A DNA stretch of 64,000 bases from the NCBI RefSeq assembly GCF_003056055.1, contig NZ_PYFP01000002.1, forward strand, positions 930,001 through 994,000, in the 5' to 3' direction. This document shows, in pieces, positions 32,985 through 42,268 of this stretch (its first letter is position 1; every line of letters begins with the position of its first letter). Both the position numbers and the translations under genes were made by a program. The notes below the pieces were generated by a model that did no database searches, was not told the DNA's origin, and saw only the letters and a program-made list of their open reading frames with translations. This DNA is from Glaciimonas sp. PCH181. GTDB lineage: Bacteria; Pseudomonadota; Gammaproteobacteria; Burkholderiales; Burkholderiaceae_D.

Positions 32985-34565
32985 TTAAAACTGATTCATC
33001 GTGTTGTCTTTGCCAGATGCTTTCAGTGCAGCCTCGCCACTGAAGTAATCTTTGTGATCATCGCCGAGGTCTGAACCAGCCATGTTTTGATGCTTAACGC
33101 AAGCGACACCCTGACGGATTTCTTTGCGCTGAACGCCAGCAACATAACCCAGCATACCTTGGTCACCGAAGTAATCTTTCGCCAGATTGTCAGTCGACAG
33201 TGCAGCAGTGTGATACGTCGGCAATGTAATCAGGTGATGGAAAATACCTGCTTGGCGCGCTGAATCAGCTTGGAAAGTGCGGATTTTTTCGTCTGCAGCA
33301 ATTGCCAATTCAGTAGCATCGTATTCAACACTCATCAGCCCGGCGCGATCGTAAGAAGAAACGTCTTTGCCTTCGCTTTTCATCAGGTCAAAAATTTGCT
33401 GGCGGAAGTTCAATGTCCAGTTGAATGATGGGCTGTTGTTATAGACCAGCTTGGCATTTGGAATAACTTTACGAATCGCATCGACCATGCCACCGATCTG
33501 CGCGATATGTGGCTTCTCAGTTTCGATCCACAGCAAGTCAGCACCGTTTTGCAGCGATGTGATGCAATCCAATACGCAACGCTCTTCACCCGTACCAGCG
33601 CGGAACTGGAACAAGTTGCTAGCCAAACGAATAGGACGAACCAATTTTCCGTCGCGCTTTATGACAACGTCACCGTTGCGCATCGATTCAGTCGACACTT
33701 CTTCAACGTCGAGGAAAGAGTTGTATAGATCGCCCAAATCGCCCGGCTCACGCGTTACCGCGATTTGCTTGGTCAAGCCAGCACCCAATGAATCGGTACG
33801 GGCAACGATGACGCCATCGTCGACACCCAGTTCCAGGAACGCGTAACGGACAGCGCGGATCTTAGCGAGGAAGTCTTCATGCGGCACAGTAACTTTACCG
33901 TCTTGATGGCCGCATTGCTTTTCATCCGAAACTTGATTTTCGATCTGGATGCAGCAAGCACCCGCTTCGATCATTTGCTTAGCCATCAGGTAAGTCGCTT
34001 CAGCATTCCCGAAGCCAGCATCGATATCGGCAATGATAGGCACAACGTGCGTGATATGGCCGTCGATTTTGTCCTGAATCGCTTGCTTGGCAGCGCCTTG
34101 TGCACCGTCCAATTGACGGAATAAACCACCCAGCTCACGTGCATCAGCTTGACGCAAGAAAGTGTAAAGCTCTCTGATCAAATCGGCGACGGCAGTTTTT
34201 TCGTGCATGGATTGATCCGGCAACGGGCCAAACTCCGAACGTAGCGCAGCAACCATCCAGCCAGACAAATACAAATAGCGACGATCGGTGTTATTGAAAT
34301 GTTTCTTGATAGAAATCATCTTCTGTTGACCGATAAAACCGTGCCAGCAACCCAACGACTGCGTGTACTTAGACGAATCAGCGTCGTAGTTCGCCATGTC
34401 ATCGCGCATGATTTTGGCGGTGTATCTTGCGATATCCAGACCAGTTTTGAATTTGTTCTGGGCGCGCATACGTGCTGCAGACTCAGGATTAATTGCGTTC
34501 CAGGCGCTACCTTCTTTGTCTTTCAGGCCTGCAATAGCGTTGATATCGTCTTGATATTGTGACAT
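32985..34565 (-). CDS. aceA: Isocitrate lyase
   Basis: 526 residues of the long isocitrate lyase subfamily. It splits isocitrate into succinate and glyoxylate in the glyoxylate bypass. Seen are SLGCWHGFIGQQKMISIKKH near 69, VPIIADIDAGFGNAEATYLMAKQMI near 173 with Mg ligands, and the catalytic QVSDEKQCGHQDGKVTVPHE near 212. The active site normally reads K-K/R-C-G-H; K-Q-C-G-H is common in this long form. NNSPSFNWTLNF lies near 380. It ends in a terminator and has several palindromes upstream that suggest repressor control. Confidence 0.96.
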   Translation of the reverse strand: MSQYQDDINAIAGLKDKEGSAWNAINPESAARMRAQNKFKTGLDIARYTAKIMRDDMANYDADSSKYTQSLGCWHGFIGQQKMISIKKHFNNTDRRYLYLSGWMVAALRSEFGPLPDQSMHEKTAVADLIRELYTFLRQADARELGGLFRQLDGAQGAAKQAIQDKIDGHITHVVPIIADIDAGFGNAEATYLMAKQMIEAGACCIQIENQVSDEKQCGHQDGKVTVPHEDFLAKIRAVRYAFLELGVDDGVIVARTDSLGAGLTKQIAVTREPGDLGDLYNSFLDVEEVSTESMRNGDVVIKRDGKLVRPIRLASNLFQFRAGTGEERCVLDCITSLQNGADLLWIETEKPHIAQIGGMVDAIRKVIPNAKLVYNNSPSFNWTLNFRQQIFDLMKSEGKDVSSYDRAGLMSVEYDATELAIAADEKIRTFQADSARQAGIFHHLITLPTYHTAALSTDNLAKDYFGDQGMLGYVAGVQRKEIRQGVACVKHQNMAGSDLGDDHKDYFSGEAALKASGKDNTMNQF

Positions 34566-34706
34566 GTGAATATCCTAAAAATAGTGAAGTAAGATTAAGA
34601 AAACCGTTTGAATCTTGGGAGCACTCTTCACTTCATGCCAACATCCGGCGGGAAAGAGAAGAAAAACTGCATGGAAGAATAATAGCCTATTTTTTCTGCA
34701 TCCAGC

Positions 34707-34724
34707 ATGTCTTATATAAGACAT
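34707..34724. promoter_or_regulatory. Perfect palindrome ATGTCTTATATAAGACAT
   Basis: An 18-bp sequence equal to its own complement, 142 bp before the aceA start. The form resembles operators of GntR-type regulators. No regulator gene is adjacent. Confidence 0.55.
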
Positions 34725-34833
34725 ATGACTTAAATTAAACTGTTTATTTTCAATAACTTATGTACTATTTTTTGCGATATGAAACGTATTTTCAAAAAAA
34801 TGGTAAGAATTTTCTGATTTTCTTCAGGCGCAT

Positions 34834-34871
34834 ATTCCATAATGTGGAATCAAATTTCCGTATCGTGGAAA
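34834..34871. promoter_or_regulatory. Two tandem 17-bp TTCC...GGAA palindromes
   Basis: ATTCCATAATGTGGAAT and TTTCCGTATCGTGGAAA have centres 21 bp apart, two helical turns, so they lie on the same face. TTCC-N-GGAA dyads recall IclR-family operators, which in some bacteria control the glyoxylate shunt. Confidence 0.5.
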
Positions 34872-35014
34872 AATGTCAGTTTGACGCGCAAAATCCATCC
34901 GGCTAAAACGGATTTTTCGATAATTGAAGTCTGAACGTGAATTACTGTAGTTTTGAGTGCGGGGGGCGTTTGGAACGGCATTGTTTGCTACTAAAATACA
35001 AACACGCAAGAAAG

Positions 35015-36520
35015 TTAGGAAATCTTCGCCGCCTCGATCAATTTTGACAGCCGACGCACTAACGGCGCGAACAATTCTGCTGGCGTATTTCCGTATCCCA
35101 ACACCAAGCCGTTGTCCTCCGGCAGTGGCTTGAGCGCAAAGCCAGATAGCGGGGCAGGCGCGATGCCAGCACTCAGCGCCATCTCGGCAATCTTTTGATC
35201 CGGGTAACAGGCTGGCAGTCGCACAGTTAAGTGCATGCCACAATAACCGCCTTCAATTTCGTGAGGCGCTTGCAGATATTGCGTCAACGCCGACCGCAGC
35301 GCATGCTGGCGGTCACGGTATAAGCGTCGCATGCGGCCCAGATGGCGGCTGAGCTGACCGCTTTCAATAAAATCTGCCAGCGCCAGCTGTTCATAGCGGT
35401 GGCCGCCGCGCAGCATCTCCTCCAGCGGCGTCTTCATCTCTGCAAGCAATGCCTCCGGCAAGACCAGAAAACCCAGCCGCAGTGATGGAAACATCGTCTT
35501 GCTGAAAGTGCCAACGTACAGCACCGGCGCTTGTGCCACCAATCCTTGCATGGAACTGATGGACTCGCCCGCATGGCGGAATTCGCTATCGTAGTCGTCT
35601 TCGATAATCCACGCGCCGTGTTGCCGCGCTTGCGCAATTAACGCCAGACGGCGTGCCACGGTCAACACTGCGCCGGTTGGATACTGATGCGAAGGGGTCG
35701 TGTAAATCAGACGCGGCGGCTGAGATTGCCAATCACTTTCGCTGACGATCAATCCATCGGCGTCGAGGCGCATTGGCACCACGCGCAAGTCGCCTGCGTG
35801 CATCGCGGCCTTGGCACCGCGATAGCCGGGATCTTCGATCCAGGCCGTGTCGCCGGGATTGCTTAACAACCGCACGCATAGCGAGAGCGCTTCTTGCGCG
35901 CCTTCGGTAATGACAATCTGCGCTGGATTGCAACGCACGCCGCGCGCAATACTCAAATGCCGCGCAATTGAAGTGCGCAAGATTGGCTCACCCAAAGGAT
36001 CGCCATAGCCTAACGCCGATGGGCCCGCCCGACGGATAGCGCGGTCGATGCCGCACCGCCATGCAGTCAGAGGAAAATGAGATAAAGCGGGCATGCCCGG
36101 GCGCAACGGAGCGCTGGCTTCAGAGCGTGGCGCAGTGGGTTGGATGCGTGCCAGATGTTGTGCGATGATCGGCACAGAGTCTACCTTGCGGCCCCTTGGT
36201 CTCGCCCCGGCTATCTCGTTCACCCCGGGCGATGTCGGGCCAGCTAACAGCGCCACTCTGGTTCCTTGCCGATCCGGTTGCACATAACCCTCAGCAGCGA
36301 GAAGGTCATAGGTAGCCGTCACCGTGTTGCGCGAAATCGACAGCGACTCCGCCAATGCGCGGGAACCCGGCAGACGGCTACCGGGCGTCAGCCGACCGTT
36401 CAAAATCGCGTCCTTGATGCGACTATGCAGTTGGCGCTGCATGGGCGCAGCGCCAGCGTCTCTCGCTAGAGGTGCTTCGAGCAACATCTGCGGCATCAAA
36501 ACGGTGGAATTAGTCGTCAT
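35015..36520 (-). CDS. MocR/PdxR-type regulator (GntR helix-turn-helix fused to aminotransferase domain)
   Basis: 501 residues. The winged helix is LHSRIKDAILNGRLTPGSRLPGSRALAESLSISRNTVTATYDLLAAEGYV near residues 31-80. A fold-type I aminotransferase domain follows, with the PLP lysine in LYVGTFSKTMFPSLRLGFLVLP near 330, and IIEDDYDSEFRHAG near 300 holding the PLP-ring Asp. Such proteins sense PLP or an amine adduct and do not usually catalyse. It is divergent from an acetyltransferase, its probable target. Confidence 0.93.
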   Translation of the reverse strand: MTTNSTVLMPQMLLEAPLARDAGAAPMQRQLHSRIKDAILNGRLTPGSRLPGSRALAESLSISRNTVTATYDLLAAEGYVQPDRQGTRVALLAGPTSPGVNEIAGARPRGRKVDSVPIIAQHLARIQPTAPRSEASAPLRPGMPALSHFPLTAWRCGIDRAIRRAGPSALGYGDPLGEPILRTSIARHLSIARGVRCNPAQIVITEGAQEALSLCVRLLSNPGDTAWIEDPGYRGAKAAMHAGDLRVVPMRLDADGLIVSESDWQSQPPRLIYTTPSHQYPTGAVLTVARRLALIAQARQHGAWIIEDDYDSEFRHAGESISSMQGLVAQAPVLYVGTFSKTMFPSLRLGFLVLPEALLAEMKTPLEEMLRGGHRYEQLALADFIESGQLSRHLGRMRRLYRDRQHALRSALTQYLQAPHEIEGGYCGMHLTVRLPACYPDQKIAEMALSAGIAPAPLSGFALKPLPEDNGLVLGYGNTPAELFAPLVRRLSKLIEAAKIS

Positions 36521-36657
36521 GAAACAGTCAAAATGGGGTGAATTGATATCGTGGCACCATCAAATAGAGCATAGGTGGTACTTTTTTAAGAGCCACGAAA
36601 AACATACTTTAGCATATGCCCATCACCCATCGAATACCAGATAGCAAGGAAATATTT

Positions 36658-37383
36658 ATGCCGAACGTTTTGAATCAATACCAGCAGCCAATTGGCGCAC
36701 CTTTGCCCAACTGGACCGCCCGTCCGCAGCCATCGTGGAGCTTAATTGAAGGGCAATACTGCTACCTGGAGCCACTCGACCCCGAGCGCCACGCCTCAGA
36801 CCTTTACGCGGCTTACAGCCAAGCCCCGGATGGCCGCGACTGGACCTATATGTCGGGCGGCCCATTTTCCGATGCAGCGAGCTACCGCGAGTATGCAGAG
36901 CGTGCTGCAGCCAGCACCGATCCACGGCACTACGCAGTCATCGAAGGCAAGACGGGACGCGCAGTCGGCACCTTATCCCTGATGCGGATCGATCCCGCTA
37001 ATGGTGTCATCGAAGTCGGCCACGTCGCATTCTCGCCTCTTCTGAAGCGCACGCCGGTGTCTACCGAAGCCCAATACCTGTTGATGAAATATGCTTTTGA
37101 AAAACTCGGCTATCGGCGCTATGAATGGAAATGCGATAGTTTGAATGCACCGTCACGCGCGGCGGCGGCGCGCCTTGGCTTTCACTTCGAAGGCATATTT
37201 CGTCAGGCGATCGTCTACAAAGGGCGGACCCGCGATACAGCGTGGTTTTCTATCATTGATGGCGAGTGGCCAGCGCTGCGGGCAGCATTTGAAAGATGGC
37301 TGGCAGCGGATAATTTCGATGCAGAAGGGAAGCAGCGCGTGTCGTTGACGCAGATGCGCGATGCGAAATCCACGATAGCTTAA
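36658..37383 (+). CDS. GNAT-family acetyltransferase (RimJ/RimL type)
   Basis: 241 residues; the start at 36658 follows AAGGAA. A GNAT fold with VIEVGHVAFSPLLKRTPVSTEAQYLLMKYAF near 120-150 (acetyl-CoA binding) and YRRYEWKCDSLNAPSRAAAARLGFHFEG near 155-185. Such proteins acetylate an amine, often a protein N-terminus or small molecule. It faces a MocR regulator across a 137-bp divergent promoter, so the substrate may be an amine or PLP-related compound. Confidence 0.9.
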   Translation: MPNVLNQYQQPIGAPLPNWTARPQPSWSLIEGQYCYLEPLDPERHASDLYAAYSQAPDGRDWTYMSGGPFSDAASYREYAERAAASTDPRHYAVIEGKTGRAVGTLSLMRIDPANGVIEVGHVAFSPLLKRTPVSTEAQYLLMKYAFEKLGYRRYEWKCDSLNAPSRAAAARLGFHFEGIFRQAIVYKGRTRDTAWFSIIDGEWPALRAAFERWLAADNFDAEGKQRVSLTQMRDAKSTIA

Positions 37384-37398
37384 TAGGCTAAAAACAAT

Positions 37399-37432
37399 CG
37401 CCCGCATTCAGCGTAATAACGCGAATGCGGCG
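37399..37432. terminator. Hairpin between converging genes
   Basis: CGCC(C)GCATTC-A-GCGT-AATA-ACGC-GAATGCGGCG forms a long stem with one or two bulges between the acetyltransferase stop and the alcohol dehydrogenase stop. It lacks a good T-run, so rho-independent action is uncertain. Confidence 0.5.
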
Positions 37433-37452
37433 AATCTGGATGATAATCCGGA

Positions 37453-38580
37453 TCAGTCAAATACAATCAAATCCCGCAAACTTTCGCCAGTAGCCAACCG
37501 GTCAAAGCCACGATTAATATCTTGCAACCCCAGTCGTTCCCCGATCAGCAGATCAACCGGTAACTTCCCTGCAAGGTACATCCCGATGTAGCGCGGGATA
37601 TCGCGGCTAGGCACGCAAGAACCGACATAGCTGCCTTTAACGGTGCGCTCTTCCGCCACTAAACTGACTTGCTGCAACGGCCATTTATGGTCGGGATGCG
37701 GCAGACCTGCTGTCACCGTCGTACCACCGCGCCGCGTCATACGATAGGCGGCGTCCATTGCCTGTACCGACCCAGCCATTTCAAACCCGTAATCCACCCC
37801 GCCCTGCGTCATGGCTTTGACCTTTTCGACCAGGTCCGGATCGTTGGCATTGAAAGTCGCCGTCGCGCCTAACGAGCGCGCAATCGCCAATTTGCTGTCA
37901 TGCAAATCGATCGCGATTACTTCACGCGCACCGGCTGCAATCGCACCCAGCAACGCGCACAAACCGACGCCGCCCAGACCGAGCACGGCGGTCGTGGTCC
38001 CGGCCTGCACCCGCGCAGTATTGATGACCGCACCAACGCCGGTCAGCACGGCGCATCCGAATAACGCCGCCTCCACCGGATCAATCGCCGCCTCGACCTT
38101 GACGCAGGAACGGCGCGAGATCACGGCATGGTCCGCAAATGCGGATACGCCAAGATGGTGATTGATCGATGTTGCACCGTGATGCAGCCGCCGTTCACCG
38201 CTAAGCAGCGTTCCTTTGCCGTTCGCTTCCGCACCCGGTTCGCACAATGCCGGGCGGCCTTCCATGCACGGCACGCAATGGCCGCAGCTGGGCACGAACA
38301 CCATCACCACCAAATCGCCCGGCTTTAAATCAGTCACGCCGGGCCCGACTTCGACCACCCTGCCGGAGGCCTCATGTCCCAGCGCCATAGGCGTTGGACG
38401 TGCGCGCACGCCAGTGATGACCGATAGATCGGAATGGCACAAACCCGCTGCCAACATTTTGATTAGCACTTCACCCGGTCCGGGATTATCCAGCGCCAGC
38501 TCTTCAATAACCAGTGGCTGGCTGCTAGCGAAGGGGCGCGAGGCGTTAAGTTGATACAGCACTGCGGCATGAATTTTCAT
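37453..38580 (-). CDS. Zinc-dependent alcohol dehydrogenase
   Basis: 375 residues from ATG 38580 (MKIHAAVLYQLNASRPF). Catalytic zinc ligands are Cys in AAGLCHSDLSV near 45 and His in ALGHEASGRVVEVGPGV near 68. The structural zinc Cys cluster is PSCGHCVPCMEGRPALCEPG near 98. The NAD fold is VLGLGGVGLCALLGAIAAGAREVIAID near 195. It resembles class III/aryl alcohol dehydrogenases. It is apparently a single gene; the DUF2380 protein is divergent. Confidence 0.93.
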   Translation of the reverse strand: MKIHAAVLYQLNASRPFASSQPLVIEELALDNPGPGEVLIKMLAAGLCHSDLSVITGVRARPTPMALGHEASGRVVEVGPGVTDLKPGDLVVMVFVPSCGHCVPCMEGRPALCEPGAEANGKGTLLSGERRLHHGATSINHHLGVSAFADHAVISRRSCVKVEAAIDPVEAALFGCAVLTGVGAVINTARVQAGTTTAVLGLGGVGLCALLGAIAAGAREVIAIDLHDSKLAIARSLGATATFNANDPDLVEKVKAMTQGGVDYGFEMAGSVQAMDAAYRMTRRGGTTVTAGLPHPDHKWPLQQVSLVAEERTVKGSYVGSCVPSRDIPRYIGMYLAGKLPVDLLIGERLGLQDINRGFDRLATGESLRDLIVFD

Positions 38581-38919
38581 AAGACTGGACGTCCTTTTGC
38601 GTAAAGTAATGCGTGTTGTGATCAAGTCAGATCGTCAATCCGAGGGGACTGTGAGACCGATTAAAATAACTGGTTGTCGTCTTTGGATCTTGTTCTTTGG
38701 ATATTTCAGACCGAGCGCCTTTGGGCTGTAAATCGTAGCGTACTTTTGCATGTTTTCGGCTCGAAAACAATAGCACTGCCAATAGCAGTATCGATCACAC
38801 ATCACCACTTCGCGCATAATGTTTATTTTAAATAATGTGTAATATTCGTAGAATAGTTGATAGATTCGTCCCGATCGATCCCCCATAATCGATTTTTTGA
38901 GCAGAAAGAACGAACACTT
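38581..38919. other. 339-bp intergenic region with no recognised gene
   Basis: It separates the divergent alcohol dehydrogenase and DUF2380 genes and must hold both promoters. No clear palindrome or conserved ORF is visible. Confidence 0.5.
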
Positions 38920-39468
38920 ATGCCTTCTATCTTTGCCCGGTTCAGAAATATATCGCTGGTGATAGTGCTGGGGTTACTTCCCGCCACGCACGCTTTCGCC
39001 GAAGAGCTATCCATCGCCATTCTCGATTTTGAGCTAAATGACCTGACGCTGAATCTGACCGCTAATCCGGTCAATCCGGAAGAAGTAGACCGCACAGCAT
39101 CGATTAAAGCACTGCTGCAAAAGGCATTGGAAGCCAAAGGCGGTTACAAAATCATCGATATCGATTTGAAAACTCAGGAGAAGGCAAACGCTGCATTTGG
39201 TTATCTTTATGACCACAATGACGTTGCCGCTGAGCTGGGGCAAAGCGTCGGCGCCGACTGGATCGTCGTTGGCCGGATTCATAAGGCAAGCTTTTTGTTT
39301 GTCTATTTGAAGGCGCAGTTGATCAATACAAAAACCAAACAATTAGTTGAAATCTATTCGGTTGAAATCAAAGGGCAGCAAAAAAAGATCACCCCGAAAG
39401 GTGTTAATCGTCTGGCACAGCAAATAAGCGAAACGCTGCGCCCAGAAATCGCCAACTCACTGCGATAA
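38920..39468 (+). CDS. DUF2380-type exported protein
   Basis: 182 residues with a signal peptide (hydrophobic LVIVLGLLPATHAFA). The mature part reads LSIAILDFELNDLTLN, TASIKALLQKALEAKGGYKIIDID and SVGADWIVVGRIHKASFLFVYLKAQLINTKT. This matches small periplasmic proteins of the DUF2380/DUF3280 type, often seen beside quinoprotein alcohol dehydrogenase genes. The fold (a sensor-like alpha/beta unit with a variant of the CsgG-like GADW motif) suggests an accessory rather than an enzyme. The start follows AGAAAG weakly. Confidence 0.7.
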   Translation: MPSIFARFRNISLVIVLGLLPATHAFAEELSIAILDFELNDLTLNLTANPVNPEEVDRTASIKALLQKALEAKGGYKIIDIDLKTQEKANAAFGYLYDHNDVAAELGQSVGADWIVVGRIHKASFLFVYLKAQLINTKTKQLVEIYSVEIKGQQKKITPKGVNRLAQQISETLRPEIANSLR

Positions 39469-39508
39469 ATACTTGCATTCCACAGCCACGCTGAGCCAAT
39501 AAAGTCAG

Positions 39509-40897
39509 TTAGCGTGGGTGAACCAGCGCAAGCCAACGACCCCGGTAAGCATCCCATCCGTCCAAAACCAGCGGCACTGCCGATCTGCAATGGGTCGGCG
39601 GTGTTCGGCCCCAGTGATGCAGCATCCAGCCGCCGCAAGTCGTGCCGCTGGCATCATCCGAAATCGCCACCGTCTGCTGCGTGCGCAACGCCGCCAGCAA
39701 GCCTGAAAAGTAAGGATTGTCTGTAAAGCTGCCTTCCACCACAATCGATCCCACCGCATCCAGCATCGTCAGACAATAATCGGTCATTAATACGCAGTAC
39801 AACGTGGCAAGCGCATAGCGCTCTTCTGCGGTTTGCGTTGCAGGTCCTGCAATGGTCCCCGCCTGTCCAAAAAAAAACCCACCGGACTCCGCAAAACAAG
39901 GCAGTGCCAGCGTGTTTTGATCGATTAAACGTTGCAAGTCAGCCGCATCACAGGCTTTTGGATCAGGACCGGCAAGGGTCGCAAATTCACGCCCGCCCAT
40001 AAAGCGCATACAGGCCACCGGTTCGCCACGGGCATTCACGTTGGCCAACATGTCGGACTGCTCATCTAATCGGGCTAGCGGCGTCCCAAACGCCGCAGCG
40101 ATCAGCCAGGTGCCGGTCGATAACACCGTGCGCGGCATCGCATCAGCATCGTTGCCGAGATAGCGCAGCAACGAAGCATTGCTGTCATGAATACCGCATA
40201 AAATCTGACAATCCGGCGATAAGCCAGATTGCACCAACAACGCAGGACGCACTGGCCCGAGTGCGTTCCAGGCCGACTGCAACGGTGGAAAAAGACTTTC
40301 CCAACCCATACGTTCGACTAATGAAGAATAGGTCTTTTGAAGCGGTTGCCATAAATCAGTGTGGCAGCCGAGCGAAGTTATTTCGCTAGCCGCGATGCCC
40401 GACAGTCGCCAGGCCCAGTATTGCGGATAAGTCAGGATATGTCGCGCACGGCTAAATTCAGTTGGGAAGCGATACGCCAGCCAGTGCAATTGGCGACCGA
40501 GGTTCAGCCCCGCAGGTAAATCCGGCGAAAAAGAGACAGAAAATGGTGGCCGCAGCGTTTCATAAGCGCGGTCCAGCGTTTGCGGCAACGTGGATTCATA
40601 ATCCAGCACCGGCAGCACCAAGCCATCATCATCGACCAGCGCAGCGGTGGCGCCATGCGTGACCGGCACGATGGCGACGATATTCGCCTTTTGCGAAAAC
40701 GCCTTCAACGTCGCCAGCAACCAATCCCAAATCCCCTCGGTATCGTGATGCGTATATAGGCCTTGATTGACGACCGCGTTCGGGCGGCGCTGTTCAGCCA
40801 ACGTCTTGCCGTCGGCATCCAGCAACGTCAGTTTGACATTGGTTTTACCGATGTCCAGAACCGCAGTTGCATTCGGGGTAAATGCCATCGATGTCAT
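39509..40897 (-). CDS. rhaK: FGGY-family carbohydrate kinase, probable L-rhamnulose kinase
   Basis: 462 residues; the ATG at 40897 stands two bases after the mutarotase stop. The phosphate motif is VLDIGKTNVKLTLLDADGK near 10. GIHDSNASLLRYLG near 238 and STGTWLIAAAFG near 262 form the sugar and ATP site, and VVEGSFTDNPYF near 390 the adenosine region. It belongs to the RhaK branch rather than classic RhaB. It phosphorylates the ketose made by the isomerase so that the aldolase can split it. It is the last gene of the importer operon. Confidence 0.88.
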   Translation of the reverse strand: MTSMAFTPNATAVLDIGKTNVKLTLLDADGKTLAEQRRPNAVVNQGLYTHHDTEGIWDWLLATLKAFSQKANIVAIVPVTHGATAALVDDDGLVLPVLDYESTLPQTLDRAYETLRPPFSVSFSPDLPAGLNLGRQLHWLAYRFPTEFSRARHILTYPQYWAWRLSGIAASEITSLGCHTDLWQPLQKTYSSLVERMGWESLFPPLQSAWNALGPVRPALLVQSGLSPDCQILCGIHDSNASLLRYLGNDADAMPRTVLSTGTWLIAAAFGTPLARLDEQSDMLANVNARGEPVACMRFMGGREFATLAGPDPKACDAADLQRLIDQNTLALPCFAESGGFFFGQAGTIAGPATQTAEERYALATLYCVLMTDYCLTMLDAVGSIVVEGSFTDNPYFSGLLAALRTQQTVAISDDASGTTCGGWMLHHWGRTPPTHCRSAVPLVLDGWDAYRGRWLALVHPR

Positions 40898-40899
40898 GG

Positions 40900-41214
40900 T
40901 TAATCCAGATGAAACATCGGCAACAGCGGCATCGTCAGCGGCGCAAGATGTGCATCGGTTTCCATCATATCTGCCATCGAAGTCCACCAGCGTTGCATGA
41001 CCGGATGCTGCGACAAGCCCTCCATGCGATGGTCATCGCTGCGTCGCAAAAACGCAAACAATGCATTGTTCGTCTCATCAAGAAAAATGCTGTAGTCGCT
41101 TACACCCACATCGTGTAACAACGCGACCAACTCCGGCCAGATCGCATCGTGGCGCTGTTTGTACTTGGCGACATTACCTGCTTTGAGTTGCATTTTGAAG
41201 GCGATTTGTTCCAT
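40900..41214 (-). CDS. rhaM: L-rhamnose mutarotase
   Basis: 104 residues from ATG 41214, the exact family length. Motifs are AFKMQLKAGNVAKYKQRHDAIWPEL with the catalytic His, GVSDYSIFLDETNNALFAFL, and HPVMQRWWTSMADMM. It interconverts alpha- and beta-rhamnopyranose, giving the anomer that the isomerase uses. Called RhaU in rhizobial clusters. It lies between the permease and the kinase. Confidence 0.93.
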   Translation of the reverse strand: MEQIAFKMQLKAGNVAKYKQRHDAIWPELVALLHDVGVSDYSIFLDETNNALFAFLRRSDDHRMEGLSQHPVMQRWWTSMADMMETDAHLAPLTMPLLPMFHLD

Positions 41215-41242
41215 TATTTTTGTCTGCCTTAGTCGAGAGTGC

Positions 41243-42268
41243 TCATTTTTGTGCGTACTTGCCGCGCAACAATCGCGGCAATGCAATCGTGATCAACAGC
41301 AGCACACCAACTACGATCGTCATGATGATGCCGGGGATATTCACCAGCGCCAATCCATACGTCACCATGCCCAACGTCAGAACCGCCAGCAATACCCCGC
41401 CAATGCTGCCCGCGCCGCCTGCAATACTGACCCCGCCAAGGATCACCATCGTGATGACTTCCAGCTCCCAGCCCATGGCGATGTTAGGGCGTGTGCTGCC
41501 GATGCGCCCGGTCAAAAAATAGCCCGCCAATCCCGCCATTGCGCCGGTCAGCATAAACAACGCCAGACGATAACGATTTACCGGAATTCCAGAAAACCGT
41601 GCTGCTACCGGATTGTTCCCAATCGCATAAATCCGTCTGCCCCAACTGGTGCCGTGCAACAAAAACGCAAACAGAATAGCAAATACAATCATCACCACAA
41701 ATTCCCGCGGAATCACTTCAAAGAAGTAACCCTGGCCCCAATCCACCAGCAATTGTGGATAGCCGGTAAATGCCTGATCGCCCAGAATCACGCTCGACAA
41801 ACCCCGAAATAGCGACACGGTCCCAATCGTCACTACAATCGACGGCAACGCAAAACGTGTCACCAAAAACCCATTTAAAAAGCCGCAAGCCGTTCCTGTC
41901 GCCAGCGCCACAAACAACAATCCTTGCGGCGGCACGCCATAGTGATTAGCCATGCCCATCGCCACGGAAGACAGCGCAAGAATGCCAGAGACTGAGATAT
42001 CGATTTCGCGACAAATAATCAGCAACGCCATCGGCAGCGCGATCATCGCCTTTTCACTGAAATTGAAAGTGCTGTCGGCAAGATTATAAAAATCAAAGAA
42101 ATTCGGCAGAAACAAACTATTGCCAACAAACACGACGATAAATAACAGGGCTAGCAGGGTTTCCCAGCGCCCCATTAAGGTCCGCATGCGAAAGCCTTCG
42201 CGGTCACCGATGATGTAGCGAGAAGTCTTGATCGTCTCGGCTGTTGCGGTCAGGGAGGTCGTATTCAT
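41243..42268 (-). CDS. rhaQ: Rhamnose ABC transporter, permease 2
   Basis: 341 residues, about nine membrane segments, of the RbsC/AraH family. The coupling loop is SVAMGMANHYGVPP-like, with the conserved AVAARFSGIPVNRYRLALFMLTGAMAGLAG near 215 and GGVSIAGGAGSIGG near 285. It overlaps permease 1 by four bases. Two distinct permeases in one operon match the RhaPQ arrangement of rhamnose importers. Confidence 0.9.
   Translation of the reverse strand: MNTTSLTATAETIKTSRYIIGDREGFRMRTLMGRWETLLALLFIVVFVGNSLFLPNFFDFYNLADSTFNFSEKAMIALPMALLIICREIDISVSGILALSSVAMGMANHYGVPPQGLLFVALATGTACGFLNGFLVTRFALPSIVVTIGTVSLFRGLSSVILGDQAFTGYPQLLVDWGQGYFFEVIPREFVVMIVFAILFAFLLHGTSWGRRIYAIGNNPVAARFSGIPVNRYRLALFMLTGAMAGLAGYFLTGRIGSTRPNIAMGWELEVITMVILGGVSIAGGAGSIGGVLLAVLTLGMVTYGLALVNIPGIIMTIVVGVLLLITIALPRLLRGKYAQK

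Larger units (their letters stand above)
34566..35014. other. 449-bp AT-rich regulatory region upstream of aceA
   Basis: No gene is seen. It holds an 18-bp perfect palindrome (34707-34724) and two 17-bp palindromes (34834-34850 and 34855-34871), annotated separately. The last 150 bp adjoin the MocR gene stop. Confidence 0.6.

Noticed and set aside
32985..34565. K-Q-C-G-H instead of K-K-C-G-H in isocitrate lyase
   Set aside because: This form is common in the long isocitrate lyase subfamily, so it is not evidence of altered function.
38635..38886. 83-codon minus-strand frame upstream of the DUF2380 gene
   Set aside because: Unusual composition, no ribosome site and no recognisable motif; it overlaps the likely promoters.
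41159..41812. 217-codon plus-strand frame opposite rhaQ
   Set aside because: Rich in Gln, His and Asn, as expected for an antisense shadow of a permease gene.
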